Source: JBAYIE01 sp041665785
Lineage (GTDB): Bacteria > Bacteroidota > Bacteroidia > UKL13-3
Length of the DNA: 64,000 bases
Direction: 5' to 3'
Assembly (NCBI GenBank): GCA_041665785.1
Contig: JBAYIE010000010.1
Span: forward strand, 35,868-99,867
Part shown: in pieces, positions 53,606 to 62,847 of the stretch
Layout of the letters: each line of letters begins with the position of its first letter
Numbering within the stretch: position 1 is the stretch's first letter
Made by a program: the position numbers and the translations under genes
Notes under the pieces: model-generated
Told to the model about the DNA's origin: nothing
Seen by the model: the letters and a program-made list of their open reading frames with translations, nothing else
Databases searched by the model: none

Positions 53606-53639
53606 TGTGATTTACCGAAAAGGATTAATTTGCCGGACC

Positions 53640-54077
53640 ATGCGACTGAATTTCCCTACCTACAACTTTAAGATAAAAAGGCAAGAAAATTCTAACTATG
53701 TTTTCGACATTATCCGGAAAAAATTTGTGCTTTTAACGCCGGAAGAATGGGTTCGCCAGCACACGCTGAATTACCTGATTCACGACCTGCATTGCCCATC
53801 TTCACTGATTGCCGTTGAACGTGGTTTGGAAGTGAATGGGTTACGCAAACGATTTGACCTGATGGTTTATCAACAGGGAAAACCTTTTTTGCTGGTAGAA
53901 TGTAAAGCTCCAACTATACGCCTTCATCAACCGGCTGCCATGCAGATTGCGGTTTATAACAGTCATTTTAATTGCCGGTACCTTTGGTTAACCAATGGAC
54001 TGGATCATTATTATTATGAAATTCAGGCAGATGGAAAACCAAATCCAATACCGATGTTGCCTGATTTTATGGATTAA
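53640..54077 (+). CDS. HsdR N-terminal-like (type I restriction enzyme R, N-terminus) domain protein
   Basis: A 145-residue protein from ATG 53640; the frame is open to 53607. It contains only the HSDR_N_2-type PD-(D/E)xK-like nuclease domain: LRKRFDLMVYQQGKPFLLVECKAPTIRLHQPAAMQIAVYN, where the Asp, the ECK pair and a following Gln fit the nuclease core. A stand-alone form of this kind is common in Bacteroidota and is not a full restriction enzyme; no helicase or HsdM/S gene is near. The role is unknown. A TAATTTG box lies at 53626-53632. Confidence 0.85.
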   Translation: MRLNFPTYNFKIKRQENSNYVFDIIRKKFVLLTPEEWVRQHTLNYLIHDLHCPSSLIAVERGLEVNGLRKRFDLMVYQQGKPFLLVECKAPTIRLHQPAAMQIAVYNSHFNCRYLWLTNGLDHYYYEIQADGKPNPIPMLPDFMD

Positions 54078-54409
54078 GCTATACGGGATCCATTTTTCAC
54101 CTGACTTTCAGGTTGCAACAAAATCACATCACCCGCATCGCCCAATACTCCCAATACCAGACATTCACTTTTAAAACCGGCTATCGGCTTTACCGGAAAA
54201 TTGATCACGGCAATAACCTGCCTGTTCATCAAATCCTCAATCCGGTATCGTTTTGTAATTTGAGCCGACGATTGTTTGATCCCCCATTCGCCAAAATCAA
54301 TAAAGAGCTGATATGCCGGTTTGCGTGCTTCAGGAAATTCCTTTGCGTCAATGATGGTACCGGTTCGGATTTCCAGTTTTTCAAAATCGCTGTACAAAAC
54401 CGTTTCCAT
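54074..54409 (-). CDS. csaA: tRNA-binding-domain protein, CsaA type
   Basis: A 111-residue single EMAP-II/OB-fold protein. The hallmarks are FEKLEIRTGTIIDAKEFPEARKPAYQLFIDFGEWGIKQSSAQI, the block RQVIAVINFPVKPIAGFKSECLVLG, and GVLGDAGDVILLQPE. CsaA-type proteins act as chaperones or bind tRNA; a secretion-related role is known in Bacillus but is not assured here. It is convergent with the HsdR-N-like gene (TTAA shared) and 5 bases after prfB. Confidence 0.9.
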   Translation of the reverse strand: METVLYSDFEKLEIRTGTIIDAKEFPEARKPAYQLFIDFGEWGIKQSSAQITKRYRIEDLMNRQVIAVINFPVKPIAGFKSECLVLGVLGDAGDVILLQPESQVKNGSRIA

Positions 54410-54414
54410 CTTTT

Positions 54415-55501
54415 TTAATGTTTGGAAAATTCCATCAGGTAAGCTTTGATAAAATCATCCAGGTTACCGTCCATCACGCCCTGAATATCCGAAGTTTCAG
54501 TATCGGTACGCAAGTCTTTCACCAGTTTATACGGATGAAATACATAATTGCGGATCTGCGAACCCCATTCTATTTTTTTCTTTCCGGCCTCAATTACACT
54601 TTTTGCCTCATTACGCTTGCGCAATTCCATCTCATACAACTGTGATTTCAACAACTTGAATGCTCTTTCTTTGTTGGCACTTTGAGAGCGTTCAACCTGG
54701 CAAACAATCACGATTCCCGAAGGCTTGTGTGTGAGTTGCACTTTGGTCTCCACTTTGTTTACATTTTGCCCACCGGCACCACCTGACCGCGACGTTTGAA
54801 TTTCAACATCGGCATCCTTGATTTCAATTTCAATGGTATCATCCACCAATGGATAACAATACACCGAGGCAAAAGAAGTATGCCGGCGTGCATTGGAATC
54901 GAAAGGAGAAATGCGCACCATGCGATGCACTCCATTCTCTCCTTTTAAATATCCGTATGCAAAATCACCCTGCACCTCAATGGCGCACGATTTAATTCCG
55001 GCACCGTCTCCGGCTGTTTCTTCAATTACAGCAGCTTTTAGTCCGTGCTTATCGCAATACATAATATACATGCGCATCAACATCTCGGCCCAATCCTGGC
55101 TTTCAGTACCACCCGCACCGGAATTGATATTGATCACGCAATTCATCTGATCTTCTTCAGCGCTGAGCATGTTTTTAAACTCAAGTTCTTCTACTGCCTG
55201 TAAAGATTTTGCGTATTGCTTATCGAGTTCTTCATCCGATGCTTCGCCCATTTCAGAGAATTCACGGATTACCGTAAGGTCGTCGAACGCCTGTTGTACA
55301 GCTGCAAAGGCATCAGTCCAGACTTTCTTCAGTTTGATATTTTTAAGCAGAACTTCTGCCTTTTTGGGGTCATCCCAAAAGTTGGGTCCATGTGATATTT
55401 CTTCTTCCTGCCTTATTGCATCGAGCTTACCATCCACGTCAAAGAAACCTCCTCAGGTCTTGTACCCTTATAGCTAAATCTTTATATTGATCTGTTGTCA
55501 T
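54415..55501 (-). CDS. prfB: Peptide chain release factor 2, with programmed +1 frameshift
   Basis: RF2 recognises UAA and UGA. Frame 0 starts at ATG 55501 and gives 20 codons (MTTDQYKDLAIRVQDLRRFL), then TGA at 55441-55439. Skipping one base (T 55441) reads GAC and continues for 340 more residues, about 361 in all. The frame-0 peptide ends in CTT TGA C, preceded three bases upstream by AGGAGG: the classical RF2 autoregulatory site. The main body has the GGQ loop SGGAGGQNVNKVETKVQLTH, and the SPF motif ISPFDSNARRH for stop recognition. Confidence 0.95.
55438..55453 (-). promoter_or_regulatory. prfB programmed frameshift site
   Basis: On the minus strand the order is AGG AGG TTT CTT TGA C, with the slippery CTT, the stop TGA and the following C at the same spacing as in E. 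coli prfB. Low RF2 slows reading of TGA and favours the +1 slip. Confidence 0.93.
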
Positions 55502-55560
55502 GGCGCGAAAATACATTTTGCTGCGGCCTTTCCCAAAAGGTAACTTTTTTATGTACGCCA

Positions 55561-55911
55561 TACTAAAGTTGCAGCGAGATGGGTGTTGAACCACGTTGTG
55601 GTTCGATGGAGACCTTTACGTCTGCGGGTTAATGAGGTGGAACCGCGTTGCGGTTCGGTTTGGTATCCGGGAGGATTTTATATCAGCCTATCCTAATACT
55701 AAGGTGAAATAAACAGGAGATACTTGTTGAGGAGCGAGCCCTCCTTCGCTGAAGCTATGGCGGGCAAGGGTTGAACCGCGTTGCGGTTCGGTTTGGTATC
55801 CGGGAGGATTTTATATCAGCCTATCCTAATACTAAGGTGAAACCCGCCGTCGCTAAAGCTATGGCGGGGCAATGCATTCTTCCTGCCTCCGCTGCGCTAC
55901 TGCGGGCAAGC
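55561..55911. repeat. Palindromic-repeat island with a 70-bp direct duplication
   Basis: The non-coding stretch 55502-55983 holds three copies of the palindrome seen at 5127: AACCAC-GTT-GTGGTT (55589-55603), and AACCGC-GTT-GCGGTT at 55641-55655 and 55774-55788. The last two lie in an exact 70-bp direct repeat, 55640-55709 and 55773-55842. A second family, roughly CGCT(G/A)AAGCTATGGCGGG, occurs at 55739-55768 and 55843-55872. A diverged copy is at 55882-55910. No gene is seen. Confidence 0.85.
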
Positions 55912-55983
55912 ATTTTTCATTCTGTATTTCATTCCCGATTACTTGAATGATCTTTTCTTAAATTGCGCTCCTATTCTAATCGC

Positions 55984-56952
55984 ATGAATCCGTATTCGCA
56001 TTATCTCTCCCTGATAGAACAAGCCATCGCAGACAGGCCATTTAATGGTACTCCCAAAGAATTGTATGATCCGGCTAATTATATGCTCTCGCTGGGGGGT
56101 AAACGCCTGCGTCCGGTTCTGGTGTTGATGGCCCAAGAGATGTTTGGCGGTAAAGCGGAAGATGCCCTGAGTGCTGCTCTGGCAGTTGAAGTATTTCATA
56201 ATTTCACCCTTGTGCACGATGATATCATGGATAAGGCTCCGCTCCGCAGAGGAAAACCCACGGTTCATACAAAATGGGACGAAACAGTAGCCATCCTTTC
56301 CGGTGATCTGATGATGATTCGTGCCACAGAATTGTTATGTGAAACTAACGTGAAGGATCTTCGTCCGTTACTGCAACTTTTCAATCAAACAGCTATCGAA
56401 GTTTGCGAGGGTCAGCAATGGGACATGAATTATGAAATGCAGAATGAGGTGTCTGCCGATGAATATATTCACATGATTTCCCTGAAAACGGCAGTCTTGC
56501 TGGGTTGCTCCTTAAAACTGGGGGCCTTGATTGCGGGTGCTTCTTCAGAAGATGCTGAAGCGATTTACGCATTCGGTAAAAAAATCGGTATCGCATTTCA
56601 GATTCAGGATGATATGCTGGATTCGTTCGGAGAAGGTGAAGAAACAGGCAAAAAAATTGGTGGTGATATTGCCTCGAATAAAAAAACCATTTTGCTCATT
56701 GATGCCCTGAATCAAGCCAATCCCCAACAAAAACAAGAAATTCAGCATTTGTTAAATCAACCTGCAACAGATGCAAAAATTAAAACAATGCTCTCTTTAT
56801 TTGAACAATTGGGAGTACGACAACTGGCCGAAACAAGAAAAAATCAATTTCTGGAGGAAGCTTTTTCACATCTGGATGCTATTCAACTACCAAAGGAACG
56901 AAGCCAGATACTTCGCCAAACAGCTACAGAGCTGATGATCAGGACAAAATAA
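55984..56952 (+). CDS. All-trans polyprenyl diphosphate synthase
   Basis: A 322-residue isoprenyl synthase from ATG 55984; the frame is open to a TTG at 55963. Its first aspartate-rich motif is VHDDIMD after LVEVFHNF-like sequence (AVEVFHNFTLVHDDIMDKAPLRRG), and the second is FQIQDDMLDSFGE. GGKRLRPVLVLMAQ is the IPP-binding region. Chain length is not certain: bulky residues five before the first motif suggest a shorter product, farnesyl or geranylgeranyl. It uses products of the MEP pathway that ispG feeds. Confidence 0.9.
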   Translation: MNPYSHYLSLIEQAIADRPFNGTPKELYDPANYMLSLGGKRLRPVLVLMAQEMFGGKAEDALSAALAVEVFHNFTLVHDDIMDKAPLRRGKPTVHTKWDETVAILSGDLMMIRATELLCETNVKDLRPLLQLFNQTAIEVCEGQQWDMNYEMQNEVSADEYIHMISLKTAVLLGCSLKLGALIAGASSEDAEAIYAFGKKIGIAFQIQDDMLDSFGEGEETGKKIGGDIASNKKTILLIDALNQANPQQKQEIQHLLNQPATDAKIKTMLSLFEQLGVRQLAETRKNQFLEEAFSHLDAIQLPKERSQILRQTATELMIRTK

Positions 56953-57146
56953 GAATTGATTGCGTTTCAGAAGGATTATTCCGATTCATTCACTTCATTC
57001 ATAATTATTTTTTTTGTTTGACTGTTTTTGTTTAAACTTGCATTTGGATACTCATCCAATTCAACAAACCCATTCACAATCTCTTCCTGGCGAGTTCGAC
57101 TCTGCGAAAGCGATGACTGAATCTATCTTTAAATTATTTTAATTGC

Positions 57147-58757
57147 ATGTACGACATTTCTAAATTGAATGAAATGCTCATTACTGAGCTTCGTGAACTG
57201 GCTTCTTCGCTCCACATTCAACATCCCGAACAACTTGAAAAAGATGATCTGGTAAACCGTATCGCCGGCCACAAACAGCCTTCCGATAACGCAGATGAAA
57301 AACCAAAAAGAAGGCCCCGGACCAAAAAAACCGAGAAGCCGGAAACAGTAACTCCGGCACCGGTTCTGGCAGAAAAAGCCATCGAAAAAATTGAGCAGGA
57401 GATCCTGAATCAACCGCCTATGGTTTCCGACGAACAGGAAAACGGAAATACAGCAAATAATTCCAACAGCAATCAAACCGACAGAAGCAACCAATCTGAC
57501 AATAGCAGCAATCAATCCGATGGAGGTAATCTGGGAGAATCGGAAGACCCGGCTCCATACGAAAAATCTTTCAAAGACAAACGTCAGGAACGGCAGGAAC
57601 GTTTTGAACGGATGCAACAACAAAATGCCCTGCTCCAGGAACTGGAAGGCATTGTAAGTTCAGAAGGAGTACTCGAAACCATGCAGGACGGATATGGCTT
57701 TATGCGCTCATCGGATTACAATTATATGGCTTCGCCCGATGATGTTTATGTTTCACCGGCTCAAATAAAATTACTCGGACTCAAAACCGGAGATACCATC
57801 CTGGGAACCATTCGCCCTCCGAAAGAAGGTGAAAAATATTTTGCACTCACAAAAGTGGATGCAATCAACGGACGTATACCGGCTGATGTACGCGATCGTG
57901 TTGCCTTCGAACACCTCACACCACTCTTCCCGGATGAAAAATTAAAACTGGCTAAGAACTCAACTACCTTTTCTACCCGTATCATTGATTTACTTGCACC
58001 GATCGGAAAAGGTCAACGCGGATTGATCGTGGCACAACCCAAAACCGGTAAAACCATTTTGCTGAAAGATATTGCTAACGCCATTGCCAAAAACAATCCG
58101 GAAGTGTATCTGATTATTTTATTGATCGATGAACGACCTGAAGAAGTTACCGACATGCAGCGCAGTGTGCGTGCAGAAGTGGTAGCCTCAACATTCGACG
58201 AACCGGCTGATAAACACGTGAAGCTGGCCAATATTGTGTTGGAAAAAGCAAAACGCATGGTGGAATGTGGTCACGATGTAGTAATCCTCCTCGATTCGAT
58301 TACCCGGATGGCACGAGCATTCAATACCGTTCAACCTGCGTCGGGTAAAATCCTGTCGGGTGGTGTAGATGCAAACGCTCTGCACAAACCAAAGCGTTTC
58401 TTTGGTGCTGCCCGTAAAATTGAAGATGGTGGATCATTGACCATCATCGCAACCGCATTGACTGAAACCGGATCGAAAATGGATGAAGTGATCTTCGAAG
58501 AATTCAAGGGTACCGGTAATATGGAATTGCAACTGGATCGTCGTTTATCAAACAAACGTATCTATCCGGCCATCGATATTGTGGCTTCCAGTACACGTCG
58601 CGAGGACTTGTTACTCGAGAAATCCACACTTCAACGGATGTGGGTATTGCGCAATCACATTGCCGATATGAATGCGGAAGAAGCCATGGATCTTATGTTG
58701 AAAAACATGCGTTCGACCCAAACCAACGAAGAGTTTCTGGCTTCCATGAACGGATAA
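57147..58757 (+). CDS. rho: Transcription termination factor Rho with disordered insertion
   Basis: A 536-residue Rho, longer than the ~420 residues of E. coli. It opens with the Rho_N helical domain (~1-40). A disordered stretch (~42-160) rich in Asn, Ser, Gln, Asp and Glu follows, with the triplet SNQ(T/S)D repeated three times. The OB-fold RNA-binding domain (~165-240) has GVLETMQDGYGFMRS. The ATPase core has Walker A VAQPKTGKTILLK, Walker B VYLIILLIDERPEE and LDSITRMARAFN. The 194 bases upstream carry U-rich tracts but no structure I can support. Confidence 0.94.
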   Translation: MYDISKLNEMLITELRELASSLHIQHPEQLEKDDLVNRIAGHKQPSDNADEKPKRRPRTKKTEKPETVTPAPVLAEKAIEKIEQEILNQPPMVSDEQENGNTANNSNSNQTDRSNQSDNSSNQSDGGNLGESEDPAPYEKSFKDKRQERQERFERMQQQNALLQELEGIVSSEGVLETMQDGYGFMRSSDYNYMASPDDVYVSPAQIKLLGLKTGDTILGTIRPPKEGEKYFALTKVDAINGRIPADVRDRVAFEHLTPLFPDEKLKLAKNSTTFSTRIIDLLAPIGKGQRGLIVAQPKTGKTILLKDIANAIAKNNPEVYLIILLIDERPEEVTDMQRSVRAEVVASTFDEPADKHVKLANIVLEKAKRMVECGHDVVILLDSITRMARAFNTVQPASGKILSGGVDANALHKPKRFFGAARKIEDGGSLTIIATALTETGSKMDEVIFEEFKGTGNMELQLDRRLSNKRIYPAIDIVASSTRREDLLLEKSTLQRMWVLRNHIADMNAEEAMDLMLKNMRSTQTNEEFLASMNG

Positions 58758-58842
58758 AAACAATAAACGAACCGCATGACAAAAATCAAAAACAGAAAGC
58801 AGTCATCCGGTGTTTACCATATCAAACAATCATTTTAAACAC

Positions 58843-59481
58843 ATGTTAATAGGAAAAAAAGCTCCCTCATTTAAAGCATCTGCCGTGGTAAACGGTGGCG
58901 AATTTGTAGACCAATTCTCTCTGGATCAGTTTCTGGGAAAAAAGCATGTCTTATTTTATTTCTATCCCCTCGATTTCACCTTTGTTTGCCCTACAGAAAT
59001 CATCGCATTTGAGCGCCGCATCAAGGAATTCGAAGAACGCAATGTAGCAGTAGTAGGCTGTTCTGTTGACTCTAAATTCTCGCATTGGGCCTGGCTCAAT
59101 ACACCACAAAACGACGGTGGCATTGAAGGCGTAAAATATCCATTGGTGGCCGACATCAACAAAACCATAGCGCATAACTATGGTGTTTTAGCCGGTCATT
59201 ACGAATACAACGACAATGGAGAATTAGTATGGTCGGGCAACCTGGGCGAAGATGCCGTTGCTTACCGTGGATTGTTCCTGATTGATAAAGAAGGCATTGT
59301 GCGCCACCAGATAGTGAACGATCTTCCGCTGGGACGCAGCATTGATGAAGCACTTCGCATGATCGACGCGTTGCAGTTTTTCGAAAATAACGGTGAAGTT
59401 TGTCCGGCCGACTGGCACAAAGGATCCGATGGATTGAAAGACAATGCTCAGGGAATTGCTTCTTACCTTGCATCACACTAA
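58843..59481 (+). CDS. 2-Cys peroxiredoxin
   Basis: A 212-residue typical AhpC/Tsa peroxiredoxin from ATG 58843; the frame opens at GTG 58810, but MLIGKKAPSFKASA is the family start. The peroxidatic cysteine is C49 in FYPLDFTFVCPTEI and the resolving cysteine is C187 in NNGEVCPADW. The sequence RGLFLIDKEGIVRHQIVNDLPLGRSIDE is typical. It reduces hydrogen and organic peroxides using thioredoxin. It lies 85 bases after rho and before a strong terminator. Confidence 0.94.
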   Translation: MLIGKKAPSFKASAVVNGGEFVDQFSLDQFLGKKHVLFYFYPLDFTFVCPTEIIAFERRIKEFEERNVAVVGCSVDSKFSHWAWLNTPQNDGGIEGVKYPLVADINKTIAHNYGVLAGHYEYNDNGELVWSGNLGEDAVAYRGLFLIDKEGIVRHQIVNDLPLGRSIDEALRMIDALQFFENNGEVCPADWHKGSDGLKDNAQGIASYLASH

Positions 59482-59514
59482 ACGCGGGTTCTGTAATCAG
59501 AATTCGTTATAAAT

Positions 59515-59547
59515 AAAAAGCCTGTTCAGGAATGAGCAGGCTTTTTT
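59515..59547. terminator. Bidirectional terminator between peroxiredoxin and obgE
   Basis: Inverted repeat AAAAAGCCTG / CAGGCTTTTT at 59515-59524 and 59537-59546, with three further pairs (one G-U) inside. A-run and T-run flanks fit use from both sides by two convergent genes. Confidence 0.87.
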
Positions 59548-59550
59548 GTT

Positions 59551-60540
59551 TTAATCACTAATCATTTCCCACAACTTGTCTTTGAGTTGCAGAATATTTT
59601 TGCCTGTAGCCGAGCTGATAAAAATGACCGGTACTTTGGGCAATTCTTTTTTGATTTCCGCCATCAGTTCGTCGTCGAGCAAATCGCTTTTGCTGATGGC
59701 CAGTAAGCGTTTTTTATCCAGCAATTCGGGATTGTATTGTTTGAGTTCGTTTACCAATACCTTGTATTCTTTTTTGATGTCTTTGCTGTCGGCAGGAATC
59801 AAAAACAACAAGGTAGCATTGCGTTCAATGTGTCGCAGAAATCGTGTTCCCAATCCTTTGCCCTGATGTGCTCCTTCAATGATTCCGGGAATATCGGCCA
59901 TCACAAAACTTTTATAGTCGCGGTACTCTACGATCCCAAGGTTTGGTACAATGGTAGTAAACGGATAATCTCCGATTTCAGGTTTGGCGGCAGTCATCAC
60001 ACTCAGTAAGGTAGATTTACCTGCATTCGGAAATCCAACCAAACCTACATCAGCCAGAATTTTCAATTCCAGAATGCGCCACTCCTCCAGTCCTGGTTCA
60101 CCGGGTTGAGCAAAACGAGGTGTTTGCCGGGTCGAATTTTTAAAATGGTAATTTCCCAAACCTCCTCGTCCGCCTGCAGTCAGCACTTCTTCCTGACCTT
60201 CCTTGGTGATTTCAAATAAGAATTCCCCGGTTTCTGCATCACGAGCCACAGTACCCAATGGTACATCCAAAATCTCATTCTTGCCATCAGCACCTTTGCA
60301 TAAGGCAGCTTGTCCGTTTCCACCCGGTTCGGCAATTACATGTTTGCGGTATTTTAAATGCAGGAGTGTCCATGTTTGGGTATTCCCCCTCAAAATAATA
60401 CTTCCGCCTTTGCCTCCATCGCCTCCATCGGGGCCCCCTTTGGCTGTATGCTTATCGCGGTGCAAATGCACGGCACCGGCTCCGCCTTTACCACTGCGGC
60501 AGCATATTTTAACGTAATCGACAAAGTTGGATTCAGACAT
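59551..60540 (-). CDS. obgE: Obg/CgtA ribosome-associated GTPase
   Basis: A 329-residue GTPase for 50S assembly and stress. The glycine-rich Obg fold (~1-160; CCRSGKGGAGAVHLHRDKHTAKGGPDGGDGGKGGSI) is followed by a G domain: G1 GFPNAGKSTLL, G3 DIPGIIEGAHQGKGLG, G4 ISKSDLLD. The C-terminal Obg domain found in some bacteria is absent. It starts at ATG 60540 and converges on the peroxiredoxin gene. Confidence 0.95.
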   Translation of the reverse strand: MSESNFVDYVKICCRSGKGGAGAVHLHRDKHTAKGGPDGGDGGKGGSIILRGNTQTWTLLHLKYRKHVIAEPGGNGQAALCKGADGKNEILDVPLGTVARDAETGEFLFEITKEGQEEVLTAGGRGGLGNYHFKNSTRQTPRFAQPGEPGLEEWRILELKILADVGLVGFPNAGKSTLLSVMTAAKPEIGDYPFTTIVPNLGIVEYRDYKSFVMADIPGIIEGAHQGKGLGTRFLRHIERNATLLFLIPADSKDIKKEYKVLVNELKQYNPELLDKKRLLAISKSDLLDDELMAEIKKELPKVPVIFISSATGKNILQLKDKLWEMISD

Positions 60541-60760
60541 AAACGCGAGCTAAAAATGTATGGAATTGGATTGTTTCGGATCGGTTCCCGATGTTTATGC
60601 AACATCTTTCAATCAACCCCAACCCTCCTGTTGGCGGCAAATTTAGGTCATAGTTGGCATACTTCTTGGTTTACCGGTGAAAATGCTGAAATTCATTGGA
60701 TTGATACAATGCCGGTTTAATTCAATTACCGGTAAATTTTATATAACACAATCATTTGTC

Positions 60761-60885
60761 CCGATTGCCTGAAGGCAATCGCAATGGGAATTGAACCAAA
60801 AAATATTCCCCGGATTTAACTATTGCGGTACCATTTCCATATTAATTGGTTTGGGCATTACATTTAATGCCTCTACTCATTTTCC
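60761..60885 (+). repeat. Diverged repeat copy A, left of the membrane protein gene
   Basis: Within the 332-base gap 60541-60872, which holds no gene, this copy has an 8-bp hairpin GATTGCCT-GA-AGGCAATC. GCAATGGGAATTGA and a GGGCATTACATTTAATGCC near-palindrome follow. It continues a few bases into the end of the next gene. The matching copy is at 62848-62960. Confidence 0.55.
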
Positions 60886-62696
60886 TGTTTCATTTCCCAA
60901 TAGTTGAAATTAGCCTTCCTGATTTTAAATTTAGCTCCGCCTGTATTCCAGAAATAAATTTTCAACTCATCCTTTCCATCCCTTATTTCCGGTGTCAGGT
61001 ATTCGAAATGAAATTTTTGCCAATTATCTTCAGATTCCACTACATCGGGTTTTAATTGTGTAAACGTGTATCCGTATTGTCCTTTCGGTCTCTGCATCGA
61101 TAATACTAGGTATACCGGTGTACCCGGTGTGTCCAATAAACAATATTCGAAATCTGATTCTACCCAGCAATGATCCTGATTGGTGACATTTTTAAAGGGT
61201 TGACGTAAAATTTCAGAAAATTCATCCCCGCTGAATTCCATTCCGGATTCGCTTCTTTTTAAACCGGAGGTGTTGTTCAAACAATACCAATCTTCCGGCA
61301 TCTGTTTGGAGACATATAATGCTTTGTTTTCCCATACCATTTTTCCGGTAAAATCTCTTTTAATTAATTTGAGTTGTTCTACTTCACCTGCAAATGAAGT
61401 TCTAAGAAAAATGGCTTTATAATAAGGCCAGGTGGTTCTATACGGATCAATCATCCAATGTCTATACTGCCAGTACTGAAACAGATTTAGCGAAGTAAAC
61501 AGGATCATAACCAAACCGGTTGAATAGGTTAACCAACGTCTTTGCTGGCCTATCCATTGCAGAAATGCTCCCATACTGAGCGCAAGAACAGGGTAAGTTA
61601 CAATCAACGGACGAATAGAAAATGCTGCACCATACCACCATTCAGTCCAACTGGCTATGATGTAAAATGAGGATAGAAAATACAACAGACACGCCCAAAA
61701 CAAATTCCGGTATTGCCTGTATAATGGAATAAAACCCAACAAAGCTATACCCATTATAGGCGTATATATTAACCAACCTTTTCTGAAACTGAACAAGACA
61801 TTGAAAATGTGAGGTGATAAAAAATCCAGTCCAATTCCCGGATTTATGTAACTATCGTGGATCCATTTCCCTGTCATACGATGCCAATAATACAACTGAG
61901 GAAAAAAAAGTATCACTGCGGTGATGGCAATCCATGCCCATGTTTTCCTATCAGAAATCAATCCTTTTAGCTTGATTTTGAGTGCGGCAAATCCGGTGAC
62001 ATTCCAAAACAACGGGATTAATACAATGGTGAATTCACTGGGTTTAACAAGCAACATCAGCATCATACAAAGCGCCATTCCATAAAGGTATACGGAGCCG
62101 CGGTTCTGATGCCATCTAATGGTATTCCACATTACCAGGGTACCCAATGTAAATAATACATTTACGGTTTCAAGATTCTTAATGGTTAAATGGTGAATGC
62201 AATTGGTGGCAAACAACATGACCAATAAAACAATGGCTGTTATCCGGTCTGAGTAAAATTGCAGAAGAATTTTTCTCAAATAAATCAGTCCGACCAATGT
62301 AATAAGGATAAATCCGGCTGAAAGAATCACCTGATCATGCCAGCTATAGGGATCAGCGGCTAAACCGAAAAGCAAGTCGTAAAGTCTTGCAAGTAAAAAG
62401 AAAGGGAGATAAAAAAGCGACATCCCCATGAGAAAGAAATACATCGGTTGTCCATTTTGATTGGTTGAAATCATATAGGCTGTGCCCGCCAACTGGCGTT
62501 CGGTGCGTGCCTTCTCAAACCAACTGATGTCTTTGAGCAATGGATCGTGATGAAGCAAAGTGGCTGGTAAATACATGTGATACCCCAGCACATCCCATGA
62601 AATCTCCTCCTTTTGAATATGTGTACCACGGTAAAGGATAACAAAAGATGCAACCAGCAACAATGCCAGGAGTGAAAATCTATTTCCTTTATTCAT
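60873..62696 (-). CDS. Multi-spanning membrane protein, possible glycosyltransferase (GT-C-like)
   Basis: A 607-residue protein: a signal anchor, about ten hydrophobic segments to ~430, then a soluble beta-rich tail (~450-607). The start EISWDVLGYHMYLPATLLHHDPLL, with an acidic residue in the first extracytoplasmic loop followed by YLP, resembles GT-C glycosyltransferases of the PMT/ArnT type, which use polyprenyl-linked sugars. The tail (YCLNNTSGLKRSESGMEFSG) looks like a carbohydrate-binding sandwich. I cannot name a family with confidence. It is flanked by diverged repeat copies on both sides. Confidence 0.65.
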   Translation of the reverse strand: MNKGNRFSLLALLLVASFVILYRGTHIQKEEISWDVLGYHMYLPATLLHHDPLLKDISWFEKARTERQLAGTAYMISTNQNGQPMYFFLMGMSLFYLPFFLLARLYDLLFGLAADPYSWHDQVILSAGFILITLVGLIYLRKILLQFYSDRITAIVLLVMLFATNCIHHLTIKNLETVNVLFTLGTLVMWNTIRWHQNRGSVYLYGMALCMMLMLLVKPSEFTIVLIPLFWNVTGFAALKIKLKGLISDRKTWAWIAITAVILFFPQLYYWHRMTGKWIHDSYINPGIGLDFLSPHIFNVLFSFRKGWLIYTPIMGIALLGFIPLYRQYRNLFWACLLYFLSSFYIIASWTEWWYGAAFSIRPLIVTYPVLALSMGAFLQWIGQQRRWLTYSTGLVMILFTSLNLFQYWQYRHWMIDPYRTTWPYYKAIFLRTSFAGEVEQLKLIKRDFTGKMVWENKALYVSKQMPEDWYCLNNTSGLKRSESGMEFSGDEFSEILRQPFKNVTNQDHCWVESDFEYCLLDTPGTPVYLVLSMQRPKGQYGYTFTQLKPDVVESEDNWQKFHFEYLTPEIRDGKDELKIYFWNTGGAKFKIRKANFNYWEMKQENE

Positions 62697-62847
62697 AAAC
62701 TAATACACTCATTCAAGTTCAGAACGAATGTATTTTTTTACTTAACGAAATAAGATGATTAAAGTTATGAAGATCATTCCTTAAACTGACCTAAGCAATG
62801 GCGATTTGCCTTTAATACTTATCAAATGGATTTTTTATAGCATACCA

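Noticed and set aside
53640..54077. A restriction-modification system suggested by the HsdR-N-like gene
   Set aside because: Only the nuclease-like N-terminal domain is present, with no helicase, methyltransferase or specificity gene nearby; stand-alone forms are common in this phylum.
57001..57146. A tRNA-like sequence in the rho leader (GGCGAGTTCGACTC)
   Set aside because: Only a T-loop-like string is present; acceptor, D and anticodon stems cannot be drawn.
60358..60720. A 120-codon open frame on the plus strand between obgE and the membrane gene
   Set aside because: Half of it is antisense to the glycine-rich Obg domain, whose GC-rich codons leave the other strand open. No start signal or similarity supports it.
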